Assembly: GCA_958295465.1 (NCBI GenBank)
Contig: OY282353.1
Location: 620,001-684,000 of the forward strand
Length of the DNA stretch: 64,000 nucleotides
Direction of reading: 5' to 3'
Source of the DNA: an uncultured Gammaproteobacteria bacterium
Lineage (GTDB): Bacteria; Pseudomonadota; Gammaproteobacteria; HK1
Position numbers and translations under genes: made by a program
The notes under the pieces: model-generated
Seen by the model: only the letters and a program-made list of their open reading frames with translations
The model's database searches: none
Told to the model about the DNA's origin: nothing
Part shown: positions 12,201 to 20,600 of the stretch, in pieces
Layout of the letters: every line of letters begins with the position of its first letter
Numbering within the stretch: the first letter of the stretch is position 1

Positions 12201-15200
12201 CGGTCGTGGCGTCCGCGTAGTCCACCGTCACCTGCTGGGCGCTCGCCGCGCTCAAGCTCACCGTGAACGTCAGGTTCGTCGAGCCGCTGTTCCCCTCCGT
12301 CACGCTTGGCGAGTCGATCGATACCGTCGGCCCGTCGTCGTCCGTGATCGTCCCCGTGCCGGTACCCGTCGCGATCGTCGCGTTCGTCGGGCTGCTCAGG
12401 GTCACCACGACGGTCTCGTTCGTCTCGTCGGTCGTATCGCCCGTCACCGCCACGGTGAAGGTCTGGCTGGTTGTCCCCGCCGTGAAGGTCAATGTGCCGC
12501 CGGTGATGGCCGTGTAGTCGGTCCCGGAAGTCGCGGCGCCACCCGTCCCTGGCCCCCAGTCCACCGTCACTTGCTGGACGCTCGCCGCGCTCAACGTCGC
12601 CGTGAACGTCAGGTTCGTCGAACCGCTGTCCCCCTCCGTCACGCTCAGCGAGTTAACCGACACCGTCGGCCCGTCGTCGTCCGTGATCGTCCCCGTGCCG
12701 CTCGCTGTCGAAATCGTCGCATTCGTCGCGCCGCTCAGGGTCACCACGATGGTCTCGTTCGCCTCGTCGGTCGTGTCGCCCGTCACCGATACGTCGAAGG
12801 TCTGGCTGGTCATCCCCACCGGGAAGGTCAGCGTGCCGCCGGTGATCGTCGTGTAGTCGGTCCCCGACGTGGCCGTGCCGGTCGTGGCGTCCGCGTAGGC
12901 CACCGTCACCTGCTGGACGCTCGCCGCGCTCAACGTCGCCGTGAACGTCAGGTTCGTCGAACCGCTGTCCCCCTCCGTCACGCTCAGCGAGTTAACCGAC
13001 ACCGTCGGCCCGTCGTCGTCCGTGATCGTCCCCGTGCCGCTCGCTGTCGAAATCGTCGCATTCGTCGCGCCGCTCAGGGTCACCACGACGGTCTCGTTCG
13101 CCTCGTCGGTCGTGTCGCCCGTCACCGATACGTCGAAGGTCTGGCTGGTCATCCCCACCGGGAAGGTCAGCGTGCCGCCGGTGATCGTCGTGTAGTCGGT
13201 CCCCGACGTGGCCGTGCCGGTCGTGGCGTCCGCGTAGGCCACCGTCACCTGCCGGACGCTCGCCGCGCTCAAGGTCACCGTGAACGTCAGGTTCGTCGAG
13301 CCGCTGTCACCCTCCGTCACGCTCAGCGAGTTAACCGACACCGTCGGCTCGTCGTCGTTCGTGATCGTCCCCGTGCCGTTCGCCGTCGAAATGGTCGCGT
13401 TCGTCGGGCTGCTCAGGGTCACCACGACGGTCTCGTTCGCCTCGTCGGTCGTGTCGCCCGTCACCGCTACGTTGAAGGTCTGGCTGGTCGTCCCCACCGG
13501 GAAGGTCAGCGTGCCGCCGGTGATCGCCGTGTAGTCGGTCCCGGACGTGGCCGTGCCGGTCCCGGCGTCCGCGTAGGCCACCGTCACCTGCTGGACGCTC
13601 GCCGCGCTCAAGCTCACCGTGAACGTCAGGTTCGTCGAGCCGCTGTCCCCCTCGGTCACGCTCGGCGAGTCGATCGACACCGTCGGCCCGTCGTCGTCCG
13701 TGATCGTCCCCGTCCCGGTACCCGTCGCGATCGTCGCGCTCGTCGGGCTGCTCAGGGTTACCACGATGGTCTCGTTCGCCTCGTCGGTCGTGTCGCCCGT
13801 CACCGCCACGGTGAAGGTCTGGCTGGTCGTCCCCGCCGGGAAGGTCAACGTCCCGTCCGTGATGGCCGTGTAGTCCGTCCCCGACGTGGCTGTGCCGGTC
13901 TCGGCGTCGGTGTAGCCCACCGTCACCTGCTGGACGCTCGCCGCGCTCAACGTCACCGTGAACGTCAGGTTCGTCGAGCCGCTGTCCCCCTCCGTCACGC
14001 TCGGCGAGTCGATCGACACCGTCGGCCCGTCGTCGTCCGTGATCGTCCCCGTGCCGGTCGCCGTCGAGATCGTCGCGTTCGTCGGGTCGCTCAGGGTCAC
14101 CACGACGGTCTCGTTCAACTCGTCGGTCGTATCGCCGGTCACCGCCACGTTGAAGGTCTGGCTGGTTGTCCCCGCCGCGAAGGTCAGCGTGCCGCCCGTG
14201 ATGGCCGTGTAGTCGGTCCCCGCCGTGGCCGTGCCGGTCGTGGCGTCGGCGTAATCTACCGTCACCTGCTGGACGCTCGTCGCGCTCAACGTCACCGTGA
14301 ACGTCAGGTTCGTCGAGCCGCTGTCCCCCTCCGTCACGCTCGGCGAGTTGATTGACAGCGTCGGCCCGTCGTCGTCCGTGATCGTCCCCGTGCCGGTACC
14401 CGTCGCGATCGTCGCGTTCGTCGGGCTGCTCAGGGTCACCACGACGGTCTCGTTCAACTCGTCGGTCGTATCGCCGGTCACCGCCACGTTGAAGGTCTGG
14501 CTGGTCGTCCCCGCCGTGAAGGTCAATGTGCCGCCGGTGATCGCCGTGTAGTCGGTCCCGGACGTGGCTGTGCCGGTCGTGGCGTCGGCGTAATCTACCG
14601 TCACCTGCTGGGCGCTCGCCGCGCTCAACGTCGCCGTGAAGGTCAGGTTCGTCGAACCGCTGTTCCCCTCCGTCACGCTCGGCGAGTCGATCGACAGCGT
14701 CGGCCCGTCGTCGTCCGTGATCGTCCCCGTGCCGGTACCCGTCGTAGCGGATACGGTCGCGTTCGTCGCGCCGCTCAGGTTCACCACGACGGTCTCGTCC
14801 ACCTCGTCGGTCGTATCGCCCGTCACCGCCACGGTGAAGGTCTGGCTGGTCGTCCCCGCCGTGAAGGTCAGCGTCCCGCCCGCGATCGTCGTGTAGTCGG
14901 TCCCCGCCGTGGCCGTGCCGCTTCCGGCGTCGGCGTAAGCCACCGTCACCTGCCGGCCGCTCGCCGCGCTCAACGTCACCGTGAACGTCAGGTTCGTCGA
15001 ACCGCTGTCCCCCTCGGCCACGCTCGGCGAGTTGATCGACAGCGTCGGCGTCGCATCGTCGTCCGTGATCGTTCCCGTGCCGGTGCCCGCTGTATCGGAT
15101 ATGGCCGCGTTCGTCGGGTTGCTCAACGTCACCACCACCGTCTCGTTCGCCTCGTCCAGCGCATCGCCGGTCACCGCCACGTTGAGGGTCTGGCTGGTCG

Positions 15201-17049
15201 TCCCCGCCGTGAAGGTCAGCGTCCCGCCGGTGATGGCCGTGTAGTCGGTCCCGGAAGTCGCGGTGCTGCCCGTCCCCTCGGCCCAGTCCACCGTCACCTG
15301 CTGGGCGCTCGCCGGACTCAAGGTCACCGTGAACGTCAGGTTGGTCGAACCGCTGTTCCCCTCCGTCACGCTCGGCGAGTTGATCGACAGCGTCGGCTGA
15401 CCATCGTCGTCCGTCAGGCTGATCGTGGCCGAGTTCACCGTCAGGTCGCCTGGGGCGCCGCCGCTCACCGTGATCGTCTCGTCCTTCTCGTCCGCCGTGT
15501 CGTCCATCGGCGTCAGCGTGAACGTCCCGGTCTGGCTTTCCGCCCCCGCCGCAATCGTGATGTCGAAGGCCATCACCGCCGTGAAGTCCACCGCCGCCGC
15601 CTCGCCGCTGCCCGCCACGCTCACCCTCACCGTCGTGGCCGCGGCGCGCCGGGTCGTGCCGTCCACCGTGGCCGTCACCGTGATCGTGGTGGCCCCGTCG
15701 CCCTCGCCCACGCTGCTCGGATCCACCGTCAACGTGATCGAGGTCACCTCATCGTCGTCGGTGATGGTTCCCGTGCCGCTACCCGCCGCCGTACTTGATA
15801 TGGTCGCGTTCACGGGGCTGCTCAACGTCACCACGACGGTCTCGCTCTCCTCGTCCAGCGTGTCGCCGGTCACCGCCACGTTGAAGGTCTGGCTCGTCGT
15901 CCCCGCCGCGAAGGTCAGCGTCCCGGCGGTGATGGCCGTGTAGTCGGTCCCGGAGGTGGCCGAGCCGGTCGTGGCGTCGGCGTAGGCCACCGTCACTTGC
16001 TGGCCGCTCGCCGCGCTCAACGTTACCGTGAACTTCAGGTTCGTCGAACCACTGTCCCCCTCCATCACGCTCGGTGAGTCGATCGCCAGCGTCGGCGGAT
16101 CGTCGTCGTCGGTGATCGTCCCCGTGCCGGTCGCCGTCGAAATGGTCGCGTTCTCCGCGCCGCTCAGGGTCACCACGACGGTTTCTTCGTCCACCTCGTC
16201 GGTCGTATCGCCCGTCACCGCCACGTCGAAGGTCTGGCTGGTCGTCCCCACCGGGAAGGTCAGCGTCCCGGCGGTGATCGCCGTGTAGTCCGTCCCGGAC
16301 GTGGCCGTGCCGCTCCCGGCGTCGGCATAGTTCACCGTCACCTGCTGGGCGCTCGTCGCGCTCAACGTCACCGTGAACGTCAGGTTCGTCGTGCCGCTGT
16401 CACCCTCCGTCACGCTCGGCGAGTTGATCGACAGCGTCGTCCCGTCGTCGTTCGTGATCGTCCCCGTGCCGGTACCCGTCGCGATTGCTGCGTTCGCCGC
16501 GTTGCTCAGGGTTATCTCGATGGTCTCGTTCTCCTCGTCGGTCGTATCGCCGGTCACCGACACGTCGAAGGTCTGGCTGGTTGCCCCCGGCGCGAAGGTC
16601 AGCGTCCCGGCGGTGATCGCCGTGTAGTCGGTCCCGGACGTGGCGTCGCCGGTCCCGGCGTCGGCGTAGTCCACCGTCACCCGCTCGGCGCTCACCGCGC
16701 TCAAGGTCACGGTGAACGTCAGGTTCGTCGAGCCGCTGTCGCCCTCGGTCACGCTCGGCGAGTCGATCGACACCATCGGTCCGTCGTCGTTCGTGATCGT
16801 CCCCGTGCCGGTCGCCGTCGCGATCGTCGCGTTCGTCGGGTCGCTCAGGGTCACCACGACGGTCTCACCCGCCTCGTCGGTCGTATCGCCCGTCACCGAT
16901 ACGTCGAAGGTCTGGCTTGTTTCACCCACCGCGAAGGTCAGCGTGCCGGCGGTGATGGCCGTGTAGTCCGTCCCGGACGTGGCCGTGCCGGTCCCGGCGT
17001 CGGCGTAGTCCACCGTCACCGGCTGGACGCTCGCCTCGTCCAGCGTCAC
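3244..17049 (-). CDS. Giant Calx-beta repeat autotransporter, C-terminal part (downstream of frameshift)
   Basis: 4601 residues open from a GTG inside a repeat. This is not a natural start: the reading frame continues the gene at 17058-20687 after a one-base shift. It holds most of the Calx-beta modules, each about 113 residues with the core motif PSVTEGDSGSTNLTFTV and ending GTGTITDDD. Four longer variants lie around 11.5, 15.6, 18.3 and 19.7 kb (the last two in the N-terminal part). The repeat array ends near 5800. Below that come a non-repeat module, two copies of an Ig-like module (each with QVPAQRYVQGLEIDPLVLP and TLTATDADG) and a beta-barrel of roughly 300 residues ending RGRMRW, typical of autotransporter translocators with an aromatic last residue. 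The predicted product is an outer-membrane-anchored, calcium-binding-type adhesin exposed on the cell surface. Confidence 0.85.
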   Translation of the reverse strand: MTLDEASVQPVTVDYADAGTGTATSGTDYTAITAGTLTFAVGETSQTFDVSVTGDTTDEAGETVVVTLSDPTNATIATATGTGTITNDDGPMVSIDSPSVTEGDSGSTNLTFTVTLSAVSAERVTVDYADAGTGDATSGTDYTAITAGTLTFAPGATSQTFDVSVTGDTTDEENETIEITLSNAANAAIATGTGTGTITNDDGTTLSINSPSVTEGDSGTTNLTFTVTLSATSAQQVTVNYADAGSGTATSGTDYTAITAGTLTFPVGTTSQTFDVAVTGDTTDEVDEETVVVTLSGAENATISTATGTGTITDDDDPPTLAIDSPSVMEGDSGSTNLKFTVTLSAASGQQVTVAYADATTGSATSGTDYTAITAGTLTFAAGTTSQTFNVAVTGDTLDEESETVVVTLSSPVNATISSTAAGSGTGTITDDDEVTSITLTVDPSSVGEGDGATTITVTATVDGTTRRAAATTVRVSVAGSGEAAAVDFTAVMAFDITIAAGAESQTGTFTLTPMDDTADEKDETITVSGGAPGDLTVNSATISLTDDDGQPTLSINSPSVTEGNSGSTNLTFTVTLSPASAQQVTVDWAEGTGSTATSGTDYTAITGGTLTFTAGTTSQTLNVAVTGDALDEANETVVVTLSNPTNAAISDTAGTGTGTITDDDATPTLSINSPSVAEGDSGSTNLTFTVTLSAASGRQVTVAYADAGSGTATAGTDYTTIAGGTLTFTAGTTSQTFTVAVTGDTTDEVDETVVVNLSGATNATVSATTGTGTGTITDDDGPTLSIDSPSVTEGNSGSTNLTFTATLSAASAQQVTVDYADATTGTATSGTDYTAITGGTLTFTAGTTSQTFNVAVTGDTTDELNETVVVTLSSPTNATIATGTGTGTITDDDGPTLSINSPSVTEGDSGSTNLTFTVTLSATSVQQVTVDYADATTGTATAGTDYTAITGGTLTFAAGTTSQTFNVAVTGDTTDELNETVVVTLSDPTNATISTATGTGTITDDDGPTVSIDSPSVTEGDSGSTNLTFTVTLSAASVQQVTVGYTDAETGTATSGTDYTAITDGTLTFPAGTTSQTFTVAVTGDTTDEANETIVVTLSSPTSATIATGTGTGTITDDDGPTVSIDSPSVTEGDSGSTNLTFTVSLSAASVQQVTVAYADAGTGTATSGTDYTAITGGTLTFPVGTTSQTFNVAVTGDTTDEANETVVVTLSSPTNATISTANGTGTITNDDEPTVSVNSLSVTEGDSGSTNLTFTVTLSAASVRQVTVAYADATTGTATSGTDYTTITGGTLTFPVGMTSQTFDVSVTGDTTDEANETVVVTLSGATNATISTASGTGTITDDDGPTVSVNSLSVTEGDSGSTNLTFTATLSAASVQQVTVAYADATTGTATSGTDYTTITGGTLTFPVGMTSQTFDVSVTGDTTDEANETIVVTLSGATNATISTASGTGTITDDDGPTVSVNSLSVTEGDSGSTNLTFTATLSAASVQQVTVDWGPGTGGAATSGTDYTAITGGTLTFTAGTTSQTFTVAVTGDTTDETNETVVVTLSSPTNATIATGTGTGTITDDDGPTVSIDSPSVTEGNSGSTNLTFTVSLSAASAQQVTVDYADATTGTATSGTDYTAITAGTLTFAVGTTSQTFNVSVLGDALDETNETVVVTLSTPTNATISTGTGTGTITDDDATPTLSINSPSVTEGDSGSTNLTFTVRLSAASGKQVTVDWAEGTGDTVGTATSGTDYTAITGGTLTFTAGTTSQTFTVAVLGDVLDESHETVVVELSSPANATISSTAAGTGTGTITDDDKEPEITLTVDKSSVGEGDGATLITVTATVDGTTRFAAATTVTVSVAGSGTATAVDFTAVSDFDITIGAGAASQTGTFTLTPTDDTADETDETITVSGASGDLTVNSATLSLTDDDGAPALSINSPSVSEGNSGSTNLTFTVTLSPASAQQVTVDWAEGTGGTATSGTDYTAITAGTLTFAAGTTSQTFNVSVLGDTLDEANETVVVTLSSPTNAAISSTVGTGTGTITDDDATPTLSIDSPSVAEGDSGSTTMTFTVRLSAASGRQVTVAYADAGSGTATAGTDYTTIAGGTLTFTAGTTSQTFNVAVTGDTTDEVNETVLVTLSGATNATVSATTGTGTGTITDDDGPTLSIDSPSVTEGDSGSTNLTFTATLSAASVQQVTVDWGAGTGGSATSGTDYTAITGGTLTFTAGTTSQTFNVAVTGDTTDELNETVVVTLSSPTNATIATGTGTGTITDDDGPTVSIDSPSVTEGDSGSTNLTFTVTLSATSVQQVTVAYADAVDDPDVTNGTATSGTDYTAITGGTLTFAAGTTSQTFNVSVTGDTTDELNETVVVTLSSPTNATISTANGTGTITDDDGPTLSINSPSVTEGDSGSTNLTFTATLSATSVQQVTVDWGPGTGGTATSGTDYTAITGGTLTFTAGTTSQTFNVAVTGDTTDELNETVVVTLSDPTSATIATGTGTGTITDDDGPTVSIDSPSVTEGDSGSTNLTFTVTLSATSVQQVTVAYADAVDDPDVTNGTATSGTDYTAITGGTLTFPVGTTSQTFTVAVTGDTTDEANETVVVTLSDPTNATIATGTGTGTITNDDAPTVSIDSPSVTEGDSGSTNLTFTVTLSAASVQQVTVDYTDAETGTATSGTDYTAISGGTLTFAVGTTSQTFNVSVTGDTTDEANETVVVTLSSPTNATIATGTGTGTITDDDGPTVSINSPSVTEGNSGSTNLTFTVSLSAASVQQVTVAYADARSGTATSGTDYMAITAGTLTFAAGTTSQTFNVSVTGDTTDEANETVVVTLSSPTNATISTASGTGTITDDDGPTVSIDSPSVTEGDSGSTNLTFTATLSAASVQQVTVDWGAGTGGTATSGTDYTAITGGTLTFTAGTTSQTFNVAVTGDTTDETNETVVVTLSSPTNATIATGTGTGTITDDDGPTVSIDSPSVTEGDSGSTNLTFTVSLSAASVQQVTVAYADAGTGTATSGTDYTAITAGTLTFAVGTTSQTFNVSVTGDTTDEANETVVVTLSSPTNATISTANGTGTITDDDGSTVSIDSPSVTEGDSGSTNLTFTVTLSAASVRQVTVGYTDAGTGTATSGTDYTAITDGTLTFTAGTTSQTFTVAVTGDTTDEANETIVVTLSSPTNATIATGTGTGTITDDDDPPTLSIDAPSMTEGDSGTATLTFTVTLSEASGQQVMVAYADAGTGTATSGTDYTVIPAGTLTFAAGTTSQTIAVTVAGDVLDEADETIALTLSNPVNATLATATGTGTVTDDDAMPTLAINSPSEAEGTGATGGTLTFTVSLSAASGRQVTVAYADAGTGTAISGTDYTAITGGTLTFAAGTTTQTIDVSVTGDTADEADETVVVSLSSATNATISTASGTGTITDDDGAPTVSIDSPSVTEGDSGSAALTFTVTLSAASGREVTVQYADATTGTATSGTDYTAITGGTLTFAAGTTSRSFDVSVTGDTLVESNETVVVSLSSPMNAAVSNTAGTGTGTITNDDGPALSVNSPSVNEGDSGSANLTFTVTLSAASGQQVTVDWAEGTGGAATSGTDYEAITGGTLTFAAGTTTQTIDVSVTGDTTDEADETVVVTLSNAAYATIGTATGTGTITDDDGAPTVSIDSPSVMEEDSGSAALTFTVTLSAASGREVTVQYADATTGTATSGTDYTAITGGTLTFAAGTTSQTIAVTVAGDVLDEADETVVVTLSNAANATIGTATGTGTITDDDDADLRVETTGPGTTTRTVNGHTVTVVEGDGVPAGVVVLLPVALDRDVALRFAPPAPGVPFESTRFGLGEDPDRRTVVDVAAQPVPSGGVELCLPVVAALRAEAGERGLRLLHYGASGWAAVARSRDDAARDLVCASGVTALSPFAVGYDDLMPSFGDAQVPAQRYVQGLEIDPLVLPAATGGDGPLAYTLAPDLPEGLGYTAPADATSGGTLTGKPTVPAQAAAWTLTATDADGDTATLRFTIEVAPDVSNLMPSFGGAQVPAQRYVQGLEIDPLVLPAATGGDLPLTYALTGPGPASALPKVLEYTAPADARSGGTLTGTPTAVAAQATYTLTATDADGETATLTFTIEVLDRLRVRLKGINEALLPDLSRAMTASTMDAVSGRIGQALSGAGAGAPGAMASADVLTGLTGLLQANEQAIEDGTWSWKQGLAGRRFALALSGAGERDGAGGGTATGLGADPATDTGARVTVWGAGDYRSLAGDGDGSAVDWDGHLFGAHLGMDARFGAGGLAGLALSVSKGRFDYTDTSAEALGKTVKGEYESRMTSAHPYVGWAWPAGTHAWASLGYGRGDVTLTDGEAGRHTSDSTLRSAAAGGSVRVLSGEGPGVFGPVTVDLKGEAWTTRLAVEDNGERIAGLAVRTHRLRVAAEGARAFALGGGAAVTPSVELGMRFDGGDGETGAGVELGGGLDYAHPALGLRADVAGRVLLAHEGATEDWSVGGAVRLEPASGRGLSLRLAPSYGDTGSGLSRLWEGAGAGSGAGATGAGTTGASPTARLDTEMGYGLAAFAGVLTPCGLGLSEGGTRGYRVGARFLLGPAFELDLEGERRESRTERAGHGLMLRGRMRW

Positions 17050-20000
17050 CGTGAACGTCAGGGTCGGCGTGTCGCCGGCGTCCCCTCCGTCACGCTCGGC
17101 TCGTCGATCGACACTGTCGGCCCGTCGTCGTCCGTGATCGTCGCCGTGCCGGTCGCCGTCGCGATTGTTGCGTTCGCCGCGTTGCTCAGGGCTATCACGA
17201 TGGTCTCGTTCACCTCGTCCAGGACGTCGCCCGTCACTTCTATCGCGAAGCTCGATCTGAGTATCCCCGCCTCAACGGGCAGCGTGGCGCCGGTGATCGC
17301 CCTGTAGTCCGTCCCGGACGTGGCCGTGCCGGAGACGGTGTTGGGGTCGTTGTCGGTACTGGCGTCGGCGTAGTCCACCGTCACATCTTTGCCGCTCAGC
17401 GCGCTCAACGTCACCGTGAACTCCAGGGCCTTCCCGCCGCTGTCACCCTCAGTCACGGTCTGCGAGTTGATCGACAGCGTCGGCGGATCGTCGTCGTCGG
17501 TGATCGTCCCCGTGCCGCTACCCGCCGTACTTGATATGGTCGCGTTCGTCGCGTTGCTCAGGGTTATCACGACGGTCTCGTCCGCCTCATCCATGGTGTC
17601 GTCCAACACCTCTATCGAGAAGCCTTGTCTAATCGTCCCCGGCAGGAAGGTGAACTGGATACTGGGGGACGCCGTGTAGTCGGTCCCGACCGTGGCCGTG
17701 CCGGTCCCGGCATCGGCGACGTCCACCGTCACCTCCTTGCCGCTCAACGCGCTCAATGTCACCGAGAAACTCAGGATATTTCTCTCGGCGTCCTCCTCCG
17801 AGAGGCTCGGCGAGTCAATCGATATCGTCGGCGCCGCGTCGTTGTCCTCGATCGTCCCCGTGCCGTTCGCCGTCGGGATCGTCGCATTCGCCGCATCGCT
17901 CAGGGTCACGATCACCGTCTCGTCCACCTCGTCGGTCGTATCGCCCGTCACCGACACGTCGAAGGTCTGGCTGGTCGTCCCCGCCGTGAAGGTCAGCGTA
18001 CCGGCGGTGATCGCCGTGTAGTCGGTCCCGGACGTGGCCGTGCCGGTCCCGGCGTCGGCGTAGTCCACCGTCACCTGCTGGGCGCTCGCCGCGCTCAACG
18101 TCACCGTGAACGTCAGGTCCGTCGTGCCGCTGTCCCCCTCCGTCAGGGTCGGCGAGTCGATCGACAGCGTCGGCGTCGCGTCGTTGTCCGTCAGGCTGAT
18201 CGTGGCCGACTTCACCGCCAGGCTGCCCGAGACGCCACTCACCGTCACCGTCTCGTCGGCCTCGTCCAGCGCGTCGTTCGTCGGCGTCAGCGTGAACGTC
18301 CCGGTACCGCTCGCCGCCCCCGCCGGGATCGTAATGTCGAAGGATGACACCGCCGCGAAGTCCACCACCCCCGCCGCGCCGCTGCCCGCCACGCTCACCG
18401 TCACCGCCGTGGGCGTGGAAAACCGCAGCTCGCCGTCCACCGTGGCCGTCACCGTGATCGTGGTCGCCCCGTCGCCCTCGCCCACGCTGCCGTCATCCAC
18501 CGTCAACGTGAGCGATGGCTCGTCGTCGTCCGTGATCGTCCCCGTGCCGGCACCCGCCGTACTTGATATGACCGCGTTCGACGGGCGGCCAAGGAGCACC
18601 ACGACGGTCTCGTTCAACTCGTCGATCGTGTCGCCCCTCACCGCCACGTTGAAGGTCTGGTTGGTCGTCCCCACCGGGAAGTCCAGCCGGCCGGCGCGGA
18701 TCGCCACGTAGTCCGTCCCGGACGTGGCCGTGCCGCCCCTGCCGGCGAGCCTGCCGTCGGCGTAGTTCACCGTCACCAGCCGGCTGCTCGCCGGGCTCAA
18801 CGTCACCGTGAACGTCAGGTTCTTCGTGCCGCTGTCCCCCTCCGTCACGCTCGGCGAGTCGATCGACAGCGTCGGCGTGTCGTCGTTGTCCGTGATCATC
18901 CCCGTGCCGGTCGCGGTCGCGATCGTCGCGCCTGTCGCGCCGCTCAGGGTCACCACGACGGTCTCGTTCGACTCGTCGATCGTGTCGCCCGTCACCGATA
19001 CGTCGAAGGTCCGGCTGGTCGTCCCTGCCGCGAAGGTCAGCGTGCCGGCGGTGATCGCCGTGTAGTCGGTGCCGGACCTGGCCGTGCCGGTCCCGGCGTC
19101 GGCGTAGTTCACCGTCACCTGCCCGGTACTGGCCGGGCTCAGGGTCACCGTGAACGTCAGGTTCTTCGAGCCGCTGTCGCCCTCCGTCACGCTCGGCGAG
19201 TCGATCGACAGCGCCGGCGCGCCGTCGTCGTCGATGATCGTCCCCGTGCCGGCGACCGTCGCGAGCGTCGCGTTCGCCGCGTTGCTCAGGAAGACCACGA
19301 CGGTCTCGTTCGACTCGTCGATCGTGTCGCCCGTCACCGACACGTCGAAGGTCTGACTAATCGTCTCCGCCGGGAAGGTCAGCGTCCCGCCGGTGATGAC
19401 CGCGTAGTCGGTCCCGGACGTGGCCGTGCCGCCGCCCGAGCGCGCCCAGTCCACCGTCACCTCCTTGCCGCTTGCCGCGCTCAAGGTCGCCGTGAACGTC
19501 AGGTTCTTTGCGCCGCTGTCGCCCTCCGTCACGCTCGGCGAGTCGACCGACAGCGTCGGCGTCGCGTCGTCATCCGTCAACGTGATCGTGGCCGGACTCA
19601 CCGTCAGGCTGCCCAAGGCGCCACTCACCGTCACCGTCTCGTTCGTCTCGTCCAGCGCATCGGCCGTCGGCGTCAGCGTGAAGCTCCCGGTACCGCTCGC
19701 CGCCCCTGCCGCAATCTCGATGTCGAAGTCCGACACCGCCGCGAAGTCCACCGCCGACGCCGCGCCGCTGCCCGCCACGCTTACCGTCACCGTCCTGGCT
19801 GCGGCGAACCGCGTCGTGCCATCCAGCGTGGCGGTCACCGTGATCGTGGTCGCCCCATCGCTCTCGCCCACGCTGCTGTCATCCACCGTCAAGGTGATCG
19901 AGGGCGTCGCATCGTCGTCGATGATCGTCCCGGTGGCGGTCGCTGTCGCGATCGTCGCATTCGTCGCGTTGCTCACCCTGAACACGATGGTCTCGTCCTC

Positions 20001-20600
20001 CTCGTCGAAGACGTCGCCCCTGACAAAGAACCCGAAATTCTGACGAGTCTGCCCCGCGGGGATGGATAGCGTACTGCCCAACACGCCGACGGAGGGCGCG
20101 TTGTAGTCCGTCCCCGGCGTGGCCGTGCCGGTCAAGGTGTCCGCGTAGTCCACCGTCACCCGCTGGCTGCTCGCCTCGCTCAACGTCGCCGTGAACAATA
20201 TCTGCGTCGTGCCGCTGTTTCCTTCCCTCACGCTCGGCGAGTTGATCGATATCGTCGTCCCGTCGTCGTTCGTGATCGTCCCCGTGCCGGTACCCGCCGT
20301 ACTTGATATAGTCGCGTTCGTCGGGCTGCTCAGGGTCACCACGACGGTCTCGTTCGCCTCAATGTCCGTGTCGCCCGTCACCGATACGTTGAAGGTCTGG
20401 CTGGTCGTCCCCGCCGTGAAGGTCAGCGTGCCACCGGTGATCGTCGTGTAGTCCGTCCCGGACGTGGCCGTGCCGGTCGTGGCGTCGGCGTAGGCCACCG
20501 TCACCTGCTGGCTGCTCGCCGGGCTCAACGTCACCGTGAACGTCAGGTTCGTCGAGCCGCTGTTCCCCTCGGTCACGCTCGGCGAGTTGATCGACAGCGT
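5800..20600 (-). repeat. Tandem array of about 43 Calx-beta modules (339-345 bp period)
   Basis: Modules recur every 339-345 bp, with some at 357 where an extra segment (VDDPDVTNG) is inserted. Central modules between about 7.8 and 15 kb are the most alike; the pair at about 12.6 and 12.95 kb is almost identical. Higher-order copying is visible: the ordered set variant module, DWAEGTG module, SGRQ module occurs near 15.6-14.9 kb and again near 11.6-10.9 kb, about 4.1 kb apart. I counted by eye, so the total may be off by one or two. Confidence 0.85.

Noticed and set aside
3658..14355. Long plus-strand frames through the adhesin gene (806 codons at 3658-6078, 594 codons at 12571-14355, many of 84-87 codons)
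   Set aside because: They are the antisense of the Calx-beta repeats, have repeat-driven composition, and contain no known domain.
5800..20600. Regular repeat spacing suggestive of a CRISPR-like array
   Set aside because: The period of about 340 bp and continuous coding of Calx-beta modules explain it; there are no short repeats with unique spacers.
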